From assembly GCA_052144935.1 (NCBI GenBank), contig JBKQPR010000335.1:1-51268 (forward strand): a stretch of DNA of 51,268 nucleotides, in the 5' to 3' direction. Origin of the DNA: JOPF133 sp052144935 (GTDB taxonomy: Bacteria; Acidobacteriota; Terriglobia; Bryobacterales; Bryobacteraceae). Made by a program: the position numbers and the translations under genes. Below are positions 1 to 8,514 of this stretch, piece after piece (positions within the stretch are counted from its first letter, which is position 1; every line of letters begins with the position of its first letter). The notes under the pieces were generated by a model that was not told the DNA's origin, ran no database searches, and saw only the letters and a list, made by a program, of their open reading frames with translations.

Positions 1-125
1 CTTTGGAGAACCTTGAACACCCATCCGCCACCCGCCAACAGGCGTTCAGGAGCCGCTGCGGGCACTGCCGGGTCGGGCGCGTCGACGCCTCGGCTGGAGA
101 GCTAAATTACTGTCTGAACCGCAGT

Positions 126-602
126 TCACGTGAAACACTTCCGTTCCGCGGCTGTCGCTTCCCCTCCCGGACGTCCGAGAGCGTTCACGACTATTTGGTA
201 ACGGCCAGATTCCCTGACGTACAGGAAGTAGAAATCACCCACTGGAGCGCCTTTATCCGGGTTGACGCCCGTGCCTGTAATTGTCAGAAAGTTCCCGTCC
301 GCCGAAACAACCATATCGGCTTGGCTGGTACCTTTACTCCCCGACTGAGTGCTCCGCAGATGGTGTTCCCCGATTCGCTCAGCTTTCGAAACGCCTGCAG
401 CGGACGAAGCGCCGCTGTTTACGGAATCGATGCCCATCCGGTCAACGCCGAAGTCGATCTCTACCGCAGCGACATGGCCTGCGGCCTCATTCTGGCCGGC
501 ACGCCCGATACCGCCGTCCGCGAGGCGCTTCGGCGCCGCCTCCCTCCAGCCGAGGTTCGATTCGTTATTCAGCGTCGAAGCCCGCCCGCTTCCGGCGCTT
601 TC
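126..602 (-). pseudogene. possible remnant of a secreted conserved hypothetical protein
   Basis: No intact gene is recognisable in the first 715 bases. The minus strand is open from an in-frame stop at 603-605 down to a stop at about 126, giving roughly 158 codons; the first ATG inside it is at 437 (103 residues). The readable part contains ADMVVSADGNFLTITGTGVN, which resembles the 'VSADGKTLTVTGTG' stretch seen in many acidobacterial secreted hypotheticals. The overlapping plus-strand frame (3-719) reads as Arg/Ser-rich low-quality protein and is probably a shadow. I infer an old, 5'-truncated gene copy; it could also be chance open frame. Confidence 0.25.
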
Positions 603-701
603 TTATCCGGCGCCGCCGGCCAGTTGGTCCGTACTCGAAGAATACGCCAAATAATGTTGACGGGATTACGCCAAAATAATTCTGAAAGTGACACGCGGCG
701 T

Positions 702-707
702 TATAAT
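702..707 (+). promoter_or_regulatory. perfect -10 hexamer 8 nt before the acylase start
   Basis: TATAAT at 702-707, with a weak TTCTGA at 680-685 (16-bp spacer). Only eight bases separate it from the ATG at 716 and no Shine-Dalgarno is visible, so transcription could begin within a base or two of the start codon (leaderless mRNA). Inference from spacing only. Confidence 0.45.
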
Positions 708-715
708 CGCGTTCG

Positions 716-2737
716 ATGAGACTCGCCTTCCTGCTGCTCGCCTCCTCGCTTGCCTGGGGCGCCGAGAAGATCGAAATCCTGCGCGACGAATTCGGCATTC
801 CGCACATTTTCGCCGCCACGCCGGCCGGGGCTGCCTTCGGGTCCGGCTACGCCCAAGCCGAGGATCGCCTGGAGGAACTGCTGCGCAACTATCGCAAGGC
901 CGAGGGCACTATGGCCGAAGCGTTCGGGCCGGAGTGGATCGCGCACGACTACCGGCAGCGGCTGTGGCGCCATCGCCAGGTCGCCGAGCAGCACTACAAG
1001 GATCTCGCGCCGAACCTGCGAGCGCTCTGTGAAGCGTACCAGGCGGGCATCCGGAAGTTCATGGAGGAACACCCCGAGCAGGTGCCCGCCTGGGCGCCGA
1101 AACTGGAGCCGTGGCAGATCCTCGCGCTGGGGCGCTTCATCATTTGGCGGTGGCCCGAAGGGGAGGCCAGCGGAGACCTGCAGCGCGGCGGCATCCAGCC
1201 GGATGCCCCGAGGCCCTATCTCGGTTCCAACGAAATGCTGCTCGCGCCCTCGCGCACCTCGCTCGGCGTGCCCATGGCGGTGGTGGATCCGCACGTCGAC
1301 TGGTACGGCGAAATGCGCTTTTACGAGATGCGCGTGTATGCGGGCGACCTGGCGCTCTCCGGCGCCGCGATTCTCGGCCAGCCCTTCCCCTCGCTGGGTC
1401 ACAGCCGCTACCTGTCCATCGCCATGACCACCGGCGGACCCGACACATCCGATATCTATGAAGAGGAGGTGCGCGACGGCAAGTACCGCTTCCGCGGCGA
1501 GTGGCGCCCGCTGGCGGTGCGCACCGAGCGGATCGGCGTCAAACAGGGGAGCGAAGTGCGCTGGCAGGACTACCGCATCGAGTCCACCCATCACGGTCCC
1601 ATCGTCGCCCATAAGAACGGCAAGGCTTACGCCGCGGACATCTCTTACGCCGAAGAATTCCGCCTCCTGGAGACCACCTGGCAGATCGCCACGGCGCACA
1701 ATTTGACGCAGGCCAAGGAGGCGCTCGCCAACCTGCAATTCATGGCGCAGAACATCATGATCGGCACGGTGGATGGCGACATCTATTACGTGCGCAACGG
1801 CCGGACGCCGATTCGTCCCGCGGGTTGCGATCCCTCGCGCCCGATGTCCGGCGCCGACGGCAATTGCGAATGGCAGGGCATCCATCCCTTCTCCGACCTG
1901 GTGCAGATCGCCAACCCGCCGCAAGGCTACATGCAGAACTGCAACGTTTCGCCCATCAACATGATGAAGGGGTCGCCGCTGACGCCCGACAAGTGGGCGG
2001 ACCGGCGCTACTTGTATAACGAGACCGCCGCGCCGCCGCACCAGCGCGCCGCCATGCTGCTGGACCTCCTGGACGCGGCCCACCACGCGACCGCCAGCGA
2101 CATGATGTCGATCGCCCTATCGCCCGAGGTGTGGCACGCCGAACGGTGGCAGGAGCGCATTCGCCAGGCTGCGCCCGATCACCCGCTGGGCAAGTTGCTG
2201 GCCACGTGGAACCGCCGCAGCGAGGCGGATTCCCGCGCGGCGCTGGGTTACTACCTGTTCAAGACCGCGCTCGGACAACTAGGCCGCTCGGTGGATCCGC
2301 CCGTCTCGCTCACCGATGACGACGTGCGCAGCGCGCTCGATAAAGCGGCCGCGCGCCTGGCGGGCGATTTCTCGCCCGAGGCCGTGTTCGGCACCTTGTT
2401 TCGAGTCGGCCGGCAAGGCGCCAACCGAACCTTCCCGGTGAGCGGCGGCTCATTAGCCGAGGCCGCCATGGCCACTCCGCGCGCCGTCAACTTCAGCAAG
2501 GTTGGCAACGAAATGGTCGGCCACAGCGGGCAATCGAGCACCCAGGTGGTGGTGCTGACCAAGCCACCGCAGTCCTGGATGGCGATTCCGCTGGGCGAGA
2601 GCGACCACCCGGAGAGCGGCCATTTCGACGACCAGGCCGAGCGGCTTTTCAGCCACAGTCAACTGAAGTCGACGTACTTCCTCAACCGCAAGGAGCTGGA
2701 GAAGCACGTCAGCGCGAAGAAGCAACTCTCGTACTGA
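716..2737 (+). CDS. penicillin acylase family Ntn-hydrolase (S45)
   Basis: 673-residue secreted enzyme of the penicillin amidase / acyl-homoserine-lactone acylase superfamily, which hydrolyses amide bonds in the periplasm after self-cleavage. A short signal peptide covers residues 1-16 (ends SLAWGAE). The alpha-chain signature ILRDEFGIPHIFA is at 21-33 and GYAQAEDRLEE at 44-54. The expected N-terminal nucleophile of the beta chain is Ser171 in YLGSNEMLLAPSR. The region around 186-225 (PMAVVDPHVDWYGEMRFYEM) matches the family. Length is near the usual 650-800. Substrate cannot be told: penicillin, aculeacin and AHL acylases share this architecture. Stands alone, followed by an 82-bp gap. Confidence 0.88.
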   Translation: MRLAFLLLASSLAWGAEKIEILRDEFGIPHIFAATPAGAAFGSGYAQAEDRLEELLRNYRKAEGTMAEAFGPEWIAHDYRQRLWRHRQVAEQHYKDLAPNLRALCEAYQAGIRKFMEEHPEQVPAWAPKLEPWQILALGRFIIWRWPEGEASGDLQRGGIQPDAPRPYLGSNEMLLAPSRTSLGVPMAVVDPHVDWYGEMRFYEMRVYAGDLALSGAAILGQPFPSLGHSRYLSIAMTTGGPDTSDIYEEEVRDGKYRFRGEWRPLAVRTERIGVKQGSEVRWQDYRIESTHHGPIVAHKNGKAYAADISYAEEFRLLETTWQIATAHNLTQAKEALANLQFMAQNIMIGTVDGDIYYVRNGRTPIRPAGCDPSRPMSGADGNCEWQGIHPFSDLVQIANPPQGYMQNCNVSPINMMKGSPLTPDKWADRRYLYNETAAPPHQRAAMLLDLLDAAHHATASDMMSIALSPEVWHAERWQERIRQAAPDHPLGKLLATWNRRSEADSRAALGYYLFKTALGQLGRSVDPPVSLTDDDVRSALDKAAARLAGDFSPEAVFGTLFRVGRQGANRTFPVSGGSLAEAAMATPRAVNFSKVGNEMVGHSGQSSTQVVVLTKPPQSWMAIPLGESDHPESGHFDDQAERLFSHSQLKSTYFLNRKELEKHVSAKKQLSY

Positions 2738-2783
2738 CGGGCGCCTCCCCAAGACGTGCGCCGCGCGCAGGCGTTTTTCCGGA

Positions 2784-2789
2784 CTATAA
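2784..2789 (+). promoter_or_regulatory. -10 hexamer for the beta-helix protein gene
   Basis: TATAAT lies in the 82-bp gap between the acylase and the next gene, about 30 bases before its ATG, followed by a GGAGGGGAT ribosome-binding site. No good -35 is evident. Confidence 0.4.
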
Positions 2790-2819
2790 TGAACCCAACA
2801 TGGCCGGAGGGGATCGCTC

Positions 2820-5800
2820 ATGAGGAAGATTTTGGGGATGGCTTTGGTACTTGGTGTTCTGCCGGTCTGTCCCCTGGTGTGGGCGCAGAGTTCCCCGGCG
2901 ATCGCTTTGGTGGCCAATGCCGAGGGCGAGAACCCGGCGATCGCTCCGAACACCTGGGTGGAGGTGAAGGGCCAGAACCTGTCCAAGACCGGCGATACGC
3001 GCACCTGGCAAGCGTCCGATTTCGTCAACAACCAGTTGCCTACGAGCCTCGACGGCGTCAGCGTCACGGTGAACGGCAAAAACGCCTACATATATTACAT
3101 CAGCCCGGCCCAGGTGAATATCCTGACTCCGCCAGACGCGATGGCGGGCACGGTTGTGGTGCAGGTCACCAACAACGGGGTTACCAGCGCCGGGTTCTCG
3201 GTACAGGCGCAGCCGCTCTCGCCATCGTTTTTCGTGCTCAACGGCGGGCCGTACGTGGTGGCGCAGCACAGCGCGGATTACAGCCTGGTGGGGCCAACCA
3301 GCCTCTATCCCGGGCTGACGACCCCCGCCAAACCCGGCGAAACTGTAGTGCTGTACGCCAACGGCTTCGGGCCCACCTCGACGCCGGTGGTCAGCGGGTC
3401 GAGCACCCAATCGGGAAGCCTGTCCCCACTGCCCGTGGTCACTATTGGCGGCCTCGCGGCGACGGTGCAGTTTGCCGCGCTGGCTTCGCCCGGGTTGTTT
3501 CAGTTCAACGTGATGATTCCGGCCAACGCTCCGAGCGGCGATAATACGCTTGCGGCAACGATTAGCGGCGGCGCTACGGCACCGGTGGCACTCATCACCG
3601 TACAAGGCTCAGCGCCGCCTTCATCGGTCACCTTCTATGTCGCGCCAAACGGCAACAATTCCTGGAGTGGCACGCTGGCCGCTCCCAATTCCACCAACAC
3701 GGACGGCCCGTTTGCGACCTTCGATCATGCCCGCGCGTTTGTCCAGTCGATCAACAAGACGGGGCTGAGCCAGGTGAACGTCCAGATCCGCGCTGGGACG
3801 TACTTCCTCCCGGCCACCGAAATGTTCACCGCGGCCGACTCGGGCTCGGCAACCACTCAGATTGTGTACCAGAATTATCCGGGCGAATCGCCCGCGATCA
3901 GCGGAGGCGCGCGCGTTCAGAACTGGACCAATGTGAGCGGCAATACCTGGAAGACCACGCTGCCCGCGTCGACGCAATACTTCGAGAACCTGTTTTACAA
4001 CGGAGTGCGGCGGCTTCGGCCGCGCCTGGGCGTGTCTTCAGGCAATTCCTTGGGCACGTACTACCGATACGTTGGCCCGGTCTATTTGAGCGGGCCGGCC
4101 CCGCCGGCGGCGGCGCCGGATCCGAATTGTTCGGAGTATTTCGCGGGCAGCGGGTGGGAATGTTTTGACCGCTTCCAGTACAACCCCACGGACCCCATCG
4201 TGAATACGTGGAAGAATCTGGCTCCGCCCACGGGCAACCCTTGCGGCCAGCCCGCCGGAAACCCGGCGGTGGCCGGCGATATCGAGCTGGTGAACTTTGA
4301 GCAATACAGCGCTTCCAAGCTGCGCATCAGTTGTGTGGACACAGCGCACCAGATTGTTTACCTGACAGGCGCTACAGCGACGGAAGCGGACCACCCCACC
4401 GCTCACGGCTTCATCCCCAACCATCGCTACCTGGTGGAGAACGTGGAAGACCAGCTCACCCAGCCGGGGCAATGGTTCGTGGACCGCTCGACGACCCCGT
4501 GGACGCTCACGTATCTGGCCAATCCGGGCGAGAATCCGAACACCGATACGGTAATCGTCCCTCAACTCACCCAGGTCCTGGTAGCGTCGAATCTGCAATA
4601 CGTGACGTTTCAAGGAGTGACATTCGAGCACGATAACTATACGATGCCCTCCACGGGGTATGACGGCACCTCGAACATCATCGCCAGCCTGTCCTTCCAG
4701 AATTCCCAGCACATCACTTTCGATTCGGACATCGTCACGCAAACTTCCGGCGTGGGACTGGAATTCATTTCCTGCATCGATAAGACTTCGCCGAACTGGT
4801 GCGTTTCCCGCAGCACCAGCGCAGTCACAGCGAATAACCTGGTCGAGAATAGCGCGTTCTACGATCTGGGCGCCAATGCCATCCGCATCGGTACGTCGGG
4901 GCAGTCCGGCGATACGAACGCCAACGTCCCGCAATTCCATACGGTGCAGAACACCGTGGTGGAGGGATATGGGCGCATCTTTCCGGGATCCACGGGCATC
5001 GTGCAAGGCGAGGGGCACGACAACCTCTATACGCATAACGACGTCTACGACGGTTATAAGGGGGCGATTCACGTCTGCTACTGCGCTAGCTCCGACGTGA
5101 ATCCGCCGTTTACGAACAATAACACCATTTCCTTTAATCACGTTTACAACCTGTTTCAAGGGATCATGAACGACTCCGGATCGTTATATTTCGGCGTGGG
5201 AACACCCAGCCCGCCGTCCTCGGGGACCGGCAACAAGATGCTCAACAACAAAGTCCATGACGTGAGCGACGCTTCCGCCCTGGATTCGGACGGCTACGGC
5301 GGCGATGGGTTATATTTCGACGATTTCACGGGATTGGCCGATGCCGAAAACAACCTGGTGTACCGTGTTTCGGGCAACGCCATTAGTTTCTCGGGACCGC
5401 GGGCGGGGCCGAACCAGGCGAGCACCGTCAAGAACAACATTCTGGCGTTCGCGCGCCAGTCCATGCTGAACGCCTATGACCCCTACTCTTTCACCAGCGT
5501 GCCGCCCAGCCCGATGTTCTTTACAGCCTCCAATAACCTGTTCTATTTCGACCGCAACAGTGCCGAATCGTTTTACGTCCAGGGAGGCTGTACCTATCCC
5601 GGCGCGATCGCCTACACGGCTTACCAGCAATGGACCAGCAATCTCTATTGGCGCACCGACGGGGGGTTTGCGAGCGATACGCAAGCGTTTCACGCGCAGT
5701 TGACCGCCGACGCGAGCAATAACTGCGGTGGTCAAAAGACGTGGACCTTCTTAACTTTCGCCGGCTGGCAGAAAGTGGGCGAAGACGTTCAAGGCGTGGT

Positions 5801-5987
5801 GCAGAATCCCGAGTTCAACAACCCAGCCTATCCGGCGGACGATTATACGTTACCCAAAGGGTCGCCCGGGGTGGGATTCGTCGTGTTCGACCCGAGCCAG
5901 GCCGGCCGGTCGAACCCCGTCATCAAGCCTCCCGCGGTTCCGGCCACGTTCCCGACGAAGCTTTTCAATCCCGCCACGGATTTCTAG
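2820..5987 (+). CDS. secreted right-handed beta-helix protein with N-terminal TIGR03437 domain
   Basis: 1055 residues. Signal peptide 1-22 (cleavage near VWAQS). Residues about 25-260 form a Solibacter-type TIGR03437 module: VVNAE-like start, 'VEVKGQNLS', 'NGKNAYIYYISPAQVNILTP', 'VLYANGFGPT'. This domain is usually C-terminal; here it is N-terminal. From about 268 (TFYVAPNGNNSWSGTLAAPN) the protein becomes a right-handed parallel beta-helix with repeated N-x-(I/V)-x-N rungs, e.g. NNLVENSAFYDLGANAIRIG and NNTISFNHVYNLFQG. Such proteins are often polysaccharide lyases or glycosidases acting on plant or fungal glycans outside the cell. No catalytic residues can be assigned. Start supported by GGAGGGGAT upstream. 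Confidence 0.82.
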   Translation: MRKILGMALVLGVLPVCPLVWAQSSPAIALVANAEGENPAIAPNTWVEVKGQNLSKTGDTRTWQASDFVNNQLPTSLDGVSVTVNGKNAYIYYISPAQVNILTPPDAMAGTVVVQVTNNGVTSAGFSVQAQPLSPSFFVLNGGPYVVAQHSADYSLVGPTSLYPGLTTPAKPGETVVLYANGFGPTSTPVVSGSSTQSGSLSPLPVVTIGGLAATVQFAALASPGLFQFNVMIPANAPSGDNTLAATISGGATAPVALITVQGSAPPSSVTFYVAPNGNNSWSGTLAAPNSTNTDGPFATFDHARAFVQSINKTGLSQVNVQIRAGTYFLPATEMFTAADSGSATTQIVYQNYPGESPAISGGARVQNWTNVSGNTWKTTLPASTQYFENLFYNGVRRLRPRLGVSSGNSLGTYYRYVGPVYLSGPAPPAAAPDPNCSEYFAGSGWECFDRFQYNPTDPIVNTWKNLAPPTGNPCGQPAGNPAVAGDIELVNFEQYSASKLRISCVDTAHQIVYLTGATATEADHPTAHGFIPNHRYLVENVEDQLTQPGQWFVDRSTTPWTLTYLANPGENPNTDTVIVPQLTQVLVASNLQYVTFQGVTFEHDNYTMPSTGYDGTSNIIASLSFQNSQHITFDSDIVTQTSGVGLEFISCIDKTSPNWCVSRSTSAVTANNLVENSAFYDLGANAIRIGTSGQSGDTNANVPQFHTVQNTVVEGYGRIFPGSTGIVQGEGHDNLYTHNDVYDGYKGAIHVCYCASSDVNPPFTNNNTISFNHVYNLFQGIMNDSGSLYFGVGTPSPPSSGTGNKMLNNKVHDVSDASALDSDGYGGDGLYFDDFTGLADAENNLVYRVSGNAISFSGPRAGPNQASTVKNNILAFARQSMLNAYDPYSFTSVPPSPMFFTASNNLFYFDRNSAESFYVQGGCTYPGAIAYTAYQQWTSNLYWRTDGGFASDTQAFHAQLTADASNNCGGQKTWTFLTFAGWQKVGEDVQGVVQNPEFNNPAYPADDYTLPKGSPGVGFVVFDPSQAGRSNPVIKPPAVPATFPTKLFNPATDF

Positions 5988-6323
5988 GCCGGCGGCCGTG
6001 TGATGTTGTGCTTGTGCCGGGAAGCCCCTCTCGGCGTGCGATCCCGGCATAGGCGCTAAGAGTGGGGCGCCGCATCGCTCTCTCAGGGCCAAGGCGCGCT
6101 CCTCACGGCCCAGCGGCGTTTCGGACCGCCGGCACTTATCCGGATCGAGCGACGATAGGGTCCAACTGGAACGCCATAAGCGGTCCCGAGCGCGTTTCTC
6201 ATTACCCATTTTCCCCGAAGCACGCCCGCGCGCGCGATCTCATTCGAGGCAGCCGTTCGGCACGTCAAGCGAGCAAAAAGGCTAACGTGCCCAGCCCCGG
6301 ATTCCGCGCTCAATGTCATCGGG
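5988..6323. other. gene-free stretch between convergent genes, with two stem-loops
   Basis: No credible gene. Two inverted repeats are visible: TGCCGGGA (6015-6022) with TCCCGGCA (6042-6049), and GGCACGT (6259-6265) with ACGTGCC (6285-6291). Neither is followed by a T-run, so neither is a classical intrinsic terminator, but they sit where both convergent transcripts must end. The stretch also marks the left edge of the accessory island. Confidence 0.4.
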
Positions 6324-7127
6324 CTACAGCTCGATCAGAACCGGATCGCCGATGTCACTCTCCGGGAAGTGAGAACAGGTCGTGACCGCAAGGTTCCGAA
6401 GCGTAATGCTTTCCTTCACCGTGGCCTGGTTTCCGTCATACGACAGGTACGCGTGGGTGCGGCCCCGTCGGGTCCAGTTCGTAAGAAGGTCTACGGCCAG
6501 TCCGACAGCTGTTGATGCCAGAACGCCATTGGACCAGACTACCTGGGGACGGGGACCTGCGTTGCCATAGCGGGCAGCTTCCTGCGCGAGTTTCTCATCC
6601 GTGAGGGATCCCATGCATCTCATGCACAGCCCGCCCGGCGACGACAGTATCACCTGGCCGCCAATGACCGGTCTGTCCTTGCCGTGCACGTCCACGCCAA
6701 TATCGATGTAGTGCATCAGGTACCGCCTACATGCCACTTCGAGTTCGTGTCGTCCCTGGTAGCTGTCCACACATCCGAAGACGACCTGACATTCCCGCAG
6801 CGGTTCCGGATCTTCCTGCCACCTGCAGGCGAAGCCCCTAACGGTTGCCCTGGATTGCAGACCGTAAATCATCATCTTGGCCAGGTGAAGTTTGGGTGTC
6901 TGGGCAAGCGCGTCCGCCGACCTTGCGCCAACAAGCCGGTTCAGGTTCGACTCTTCGACCACGTCGTCGTCATAGAGGATATAGCGTTGGAACCCGATGA
7001 GAGCCAATTGCTGAACAACGTGCGAGCCGCCGCCGCCGAGCCCGACCGCACCCACAGTGCAGCGGGAAATCAGTTCCTCGGCGTTTCGTCCAAGAAATGA
7101 CTGCCGGGAATAGCGATCTGCGTTCAC
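6324..7127 (-). CDS. ThiF-family E1-like adenylyltransferase of a multi-ubiquitin operon
   Basis: 267 residues; last gene of the minus-strand ubiquitin-like operon. E1/ThiF/MoeB proteins adenylate the C-terminal glycine of a ubiquitin-like protein in the cytosol. Visible motifs: Rossmann loop AVGLGGGGSHVV with GLGGGG at 29-34, the acidic-strand motif DDDVVEESNLNR (about 53-65) that positions ATP, VVFGCVDSYQGR, and GLCMRCMG, a half zinc-type CxxC. The second CxxC pair of classical ThiF is not evident. SNGVLASTAVGLAVDLL is the family's helix after the crossover loop. Starts at GTG 7127, overlapping the JAB stop by four bases (GTGA), so translation is coupled. No separate adenylation partner is fused. 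Confidence 0.88.
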   Translation of the reverse strand: MNADRYSRQSFLGRNAEELISRCTVGAVGLGGGGSHVVQQLALIGFQRYILYDDDVVEESNLNRLVGARSADALAQTPKLHLAKMMIYGLQSRATVRGFACRWQEDPEPLRECQVVFGCVDSYQGRHELEVACRRYLMHYIDIGVDVHGKDRPVIGGQVILSSPGGLCMRCMGSLTDEKLAQEAARYGNAGPRPQVVWSNGVLASTAVGLAVDLLTNWTRRGRTHAYLSYDGNQATVKESITLRNLAVTTCSHFPESDIGDPVLIEL

Positions 7128-7648
7128 TTCGGGATCCGCCGCTCAAACACGCCGACCGGTACTCCGATAACGCTGACGCACACAGCGTGGACCACCTCTT
7201 TGCTTCCGGGGAGCCACACCCAAGCCGACCCGTGGTCACGACTCAGAATGATGATTCCGTGCGCTGCCTCCCGGCCAACGGACTGGAAACCTGGAATGAG
7301 CTTTGGAATCTCATCGCGATCAACGTTGCTCATGCCCGTCTCGCCGTTGTGCGCGTGAAGATGAATGTGGAAAATACCTTCACACGCCGCCCGTCCGTAA
7401 TATACCGCTTGCATCGCCCAAGTTATGGTTTCGCCGCCAATACGCGCGCCAACGGCAGGATCGTCGACGTACTGTTCATCCGGAATCGAATGATAGCGGT
7501 CTAACAGGATAAGCTTCCCTTGATCGGCAAGAGAAGCGACTCGGGCGAAAACAAACCCGACTCGCTCCGCCGCGAAAGGGTGTGGCCGGACCAGGTCGTG
7601 CATAATCCGGTCGTACAGGGCGCCCGTCAGTTTGACTTCGATTCTCAT
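7124..7648 (-). CDS. JAB/MPN (Mov34/PAD-1) metallo-isopeptidase
   Basis: 174 residues, a JAMM-type zinc peptidase expected to trim or remove ubiquitin-like tags. Key residues: Glu28 in AAERVGF, His94/96/98/100 in the run HIHLHAH, and Ser107-x-x-Asp110 in MSNVD. The HxH to Ser spacing is 8 (from H96/H98) or 6 (from H98/H100), against 7 in canonical JAMM, so which histidines bind zinc is open. The protein is a single domain with no fusion. Its ATG overlaps the stop of the E2-like gene by four bases and its own stop overlaps the E1 start, placing it firmly in the operon. Probable roles: cleaving the two residues after the GG of the tag, and deconjugation. Confidence 0.86.
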   Translation of the reverse strand: MRIEVKLTGALYDRIMHDLVRPHPFAAERVGFVFARVASLADQGKLILLDRYHSIPDEQYVDDPAVGARIGGETITWAMQAVYYGRAACEGIFHIHLHAHNGETGMSNVDRDEIPKLIPGFQSVGREAAHGIIILSRDHGSAWVWLPGSKEVVHAVCVSVIGVPVGVFERRIPK

Positions 7649-7995
7649 TTTTCCTTCGTGAAGCCGTTCAGGTGGGCGATCAGGAGCCGAGCTAACGTCA
7701 GGTCCTTAAGCTCGACCTTCCAGGAGAAAGCAACCCAGTTCTTCTCCGCGATCCGCGCGTTGCTCACATTCCAGTTCCGGGTATAAGGCGAACTGACCTG
7801 CACCGACAGGAACAACCTCGACGGATATCCGTCACGCGCCACCGGGCAAAGAAGTCCGTCACACACGGCGGGCGTACACCCGGCCGGAAGGCGAAGCTGC
7901 TCCAGATACAGGTAGGTCACTCCGCCCTCGGGCACAGCCTTCAGCTTGGTGCAATAGCGCTTTAGTTCCTCGATCTGCTGTTCCGGAAATTCCAT
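7645..7995 (-). CDS. E2-like (Prok-E2_E type) protein of a multi-ubiquitin operon
   Basis: 116 residues, second gene of the operon. Position between the multi-ubiquitin and JAB genes is where a bacterial E2-fold protein normally lies. The sequence fits a small E2-like fold: strands LRLPAGCTPAVCDG (35-47), a DGYPSR turn at 55-60 recalling the E2 'YP' motif, a Trp-rich strand ending NWVAFSWKVE, and a closing helix LARLLIAHLNGF. Cysteines are at 15, 40, 45 and 50 only; none follows the YP turn where the canonical E2 active-site cysteine sits. It may therefore be non-catalytic, or use another residue. Starts at ATG 7995, nine bases after the multi-ubiquitin stop, with an AGGA site. Family call rests mostly on context. 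Confidence 0.65.
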   Translation of the reverse strand: MEFPEQQIEELKRYCTKLKAVPEGGVTYLYLEQLRLPAGCTPAVCDGLLCPVARDGYPSRLFLSVQVSSPYTRNWNVSNARIAEKNWVAFSWKVELKDLTLARLLIAHLNGFTKEK

Positions 7996-8004
7996 GGCAT
8001 CCTG

Positions 8005-8514
8005 CTACGAGGATCCTCCGGTCTGGACCTGCGAGTGGAAGATCTCGCAACCGCAGATCTTGACCGGGACATTCGGGGGCAGCGGAAGGGGCGGCCCATC
8101 CTTTTCCTCCAGCAGAATATATCCCTCCGGGGTTTCGTCGACCTTGGAGAGGATCTGCGCCACCGTGTGCTCACCCCGCTCGATCTGATACGGCTTGTCG
8201 TTGATGAAGACGGTCACGGTCTCCTTGTGGGCGGTGATGAAACCCTTCAGGCCGTGCTTGCGGAGATCCACAGTCTCGCCCGGTTCAACGACGTTATTCT
8301 CGCAATGCGCGAATTCTTCAATCAGTTCGAAGGCGCACGGGCGCTTACCAACCCTTGCCAAGAGCGCTTCTCCGGTTGGATGCGGCGTCTCGACCCTGAC
8401 TGTCTCGCAATCGATGCGAACGGCATAGCGGCGAGCGCGGGGGACCCGTTCGCCTCGGTTCAAGCACTCCTCAACGTCTGCTTCTTCGATTTCAAAGGTC
8501 TGTTCGACTTCCAA
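8005..8514 (-). CDS. multi-ubiquitin protein: two tandem ubiquitin-like domains, GGSS tail
   Basis: 169 residues, first gene of the operon and its protein tag. Two beta-grasp repeats follow an acidic 28-residue leader: repeat 1 about 29-95 (YAVRIDCETVRVE ... VDLRKHGLKGFITAHKE) and repeat 2 about 99-167 (VTVFINDKPYQIERGEHTVA ... VPVKICGCEIF). Each has the strand-turn-strand start and the Leu-rich core of the Multi_ubiq family. The C-terminus is TGGSS: Gly166-Gly167 followed by two serines, so a peptidase must trim it before E1 can activate the glycine; the JAB protein is the obvious candidate. Start is TTG at 8514, supported by a strong AAGGAGG (complement of 8524-8530) nine bases upstream; no closer ATG fits. 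Confidence 0.85.
   Translation of the reverse strand: MEVEQTFEIEEADVEECLNRGERVPRARRYAVRIDCETVRVETPHPTGEALLARVGKRPCAFELIEEFAHCENNVVEPGETVDLRKHGLKGFITAHKETVTVFINDKPYQIERGEHTVAQILSKVDETPEGYILLEEKDGPPLPLPPNVPVKICGCEIFHSQVQTGGSS

Noticed and set aside
3..719. 238-residue plus-strand frame at the left edge
   Set aside because: Arg/Ser-rich without domain or start signal; the minus strand reads better and the last part overlaps the acylase promoter.
6259..6291. intrinsic terminator for the ubiquitin-like operon
   Set aside because: The 7-bp stem has a 19-base loop and no following T-run on the minus strand.
6324..7127. thiF/moeB gene for thiamine or molybdopterin synthesis
   Set aside because: No thiamine or moa genes nearby; overlap with the JAB gene and the tag gene upstream indicate the ubiquitin-like pathway.
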